In this document: positions 35,783 through 36,580 of the stretch, one piece after another
How positions within the stretch are numbered: the stretch's first letter is position 1
Layout of the letters: each line of letters begins with the position of its first letter
From: Bacteroidota bacterium
GTDB lineage: Bacteria > Bacteroidota > Ignavibacteria > UBA10030 > UBA6906
Direction of reading: 5' to 3'
Assembly (NCBI GenBank): GCA_017860635.1
Contig: JAGDMK010000025.1
Coordinates: 1 to 36,580 of the forward strand
Length of the DNA stretch: 36,580 bases
Translations under genes and position numbers: made by a program
Notes under the pieces: model-generated
What the model was told of the DNA's origin: nothing
The model's database searches: none
The model's input: the letters and a program-made list of their open reading frames with translations, nothing else

Positions 35783-36346
35783 TCAATTCTTCACCCGCTC
35801 GATGTACCCCCCCGTCCGCGTGTCGATTTTGATCACATCCCCTTCATTGATAAAGAGTGGCACATTCACCGATGCCCCGGTCTCCACCTGCGCCGGCTTC
35901 GTACCTGCATTGGCGCTGTCCCCCCGGACACCAGGAACCGTTTCCACAACCTTTAATTCGACGGTAATCGGAAGTTCAATCCCGGTGATATCAGTCCCGT
36001 TGAAAAGGATGTCCACCGACTCACCGTCTTTCAGGAAGGCAGCTCCGTCCCCCACCTGCTCCTGCTGCACGGTCAGCTGCTCGTAGTTGTCCTTGTCCAT
36101 GAACACGTAGCCACTGCCATCCCGGTAGAGAAACTGGAATTCTTTCCGCTCTATGCGGACGATTTCAATGGCTTCCCCAGCCCGGAACCGGTTTTCAAGC
36201 ACCTTCCCGCTTTTGAGGTTTTTCAGCTTTGTCCGGACAAACGCCCGCCAGTTTCCAGGGTTGACGTGCTGGAACTCCACCACAGTCCAGAGTTCATTGT
36301 TGTATTTGATGACCAACCCGGGGCGGAAATCAGATGTTGAGGGCAT
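35783..36346 (-). CDS. efp: Elongation factor P
   Basis: [53 protein letters not shown]...C-terminal [15 protein letters not shown]; synteny with accB-accC. Confidence 0.97.
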   Translation of the reverse strand: MPSTSDFRPGLVIKYNNELWTVVEFQHVNPGNWRAFVRTKLKNLKSGKVLENRFRAGEAIEIVRIERKEFQFLYRDGSGYVFMDKDNYEQLTVQQEQVGDGAAFLKDGESVDILFNGTDITGIELPITVELKVVETVPGVRGDSANAGTKPAQVETGASVNVPLFINEGDVIKIDTRTGGYIERVKN

Positions 36347-36388
36347 AAAGATTAATGGGATTTAACAATGGTGAAGAAACCGAACTTT

Positions 36389-36417
36389 AATATACCCAAG
36401 TGGCCCCCTAATGTCAA
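36389..36417 (-). promoter_or_regulatory. Strong sigma70-type promoter for the efp-accB-accC-gcvH operon
   Basis: Minus strand TTGACA (36417-36412), 17-nt spacer, TATATT (36394-36389), about 43 nt upstream of the efp ATG. Confidence 0.7.
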
Positions 36418-36420
36418 GAA

Positions 36421-36437
36421 ATACGATCCGATCGTAT
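36421..36437. promoter_or_regulatory. Perfect inverted repeat just upstream of the efp promoter -35, candidate operator
   Basis: ATACGAT-CCG-ATCGTAT, 7-bp perfect arms. Confidence 0.4.
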
Positions 36438-36550
36438 ACTTTTGAGGTATTCTACACGTTCCGGCGCCCTTTTTCCGCGCGAGGCGAGCGTCCAGCGCGC
36501 GGAGATCACCCTTGTTGCTGAAGAGACGGCCATCCTGATTTCGCCGCCCG

Positions 36551-36580
36551 GCATTCGTGCAGGTGGCATTCGTGCAGGTG
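36551..36580. repeat. Two perfect tandem copies of a 15-bp unit at the window end
   Basis: GCATTCGTGCAGGTG repeated twice (36551-36565 and 36566-36580). Confidence 0.9.

Noticed and set aside
1-36580. CRISPR arrays, tRNA/rRNA genes, transposases, phage or toxin-antitoxin genes
   Set aside because: No regular repeat-spacer pattern, no recognisable RNA gene and no mobile-element protein motif seen in any supported frame

Overview
The window is a gene-dense, high-GC bacterial chromosomal segment. Several gene families and arrangements suggest a Bacteroidota/Ignavibacteria-like (FCB) lineage, but I cannot confirm this. Most of it is core metabolism in tight operons: a TrkA-type protein (5'-truncated), exported amidohydrolase, MazG, PhoH, a LysM coiled-coil protein with a small Lpp-like lipoprotein, and an ABC exporter operon with a TPR/PBP-fold protein and RadC. 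It continues with a shikimate operon (aroB-aroDE-aroA-aroC), a nearly complete futalosine menaquinone pathway (ubiE/menG, mqnD, mqnC, an MqnE-MqnA fusion, UbiD/UbiX/UbiA), guaA, an OTC / carbamate kinase / COG2403-like GTPase operon, gcvP, and an efp-accB-accC-gcvH operon. The most notable observations are: (1) an apparent in-frame fusion of aminofutalosine synthase (MqnE) with chorismate dehydratase (MqnA), two consecutive pathway enzymes; (2) an aroB interrupted by an apparent ~90 bp frame-shifting deletion that removes a conserved segment; (3) an EF-P with Asn at the tip position normally occupied by modified Lys/Arg; (4) a TPR-TM-TPR-periplasmic-binding-fold protein encoded with an ABC exporter; (5) OTC and carbamate kinase without arginine deiminase, paired with a COG2403-like GTPase; (6) a Braun-lipoprotein-like small lipoprotein ending in Lys. 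I saw no CRISPR, phage, transposon, tRNA or rRNA. All family calls come from reading motifs in the translations; no database search was run.
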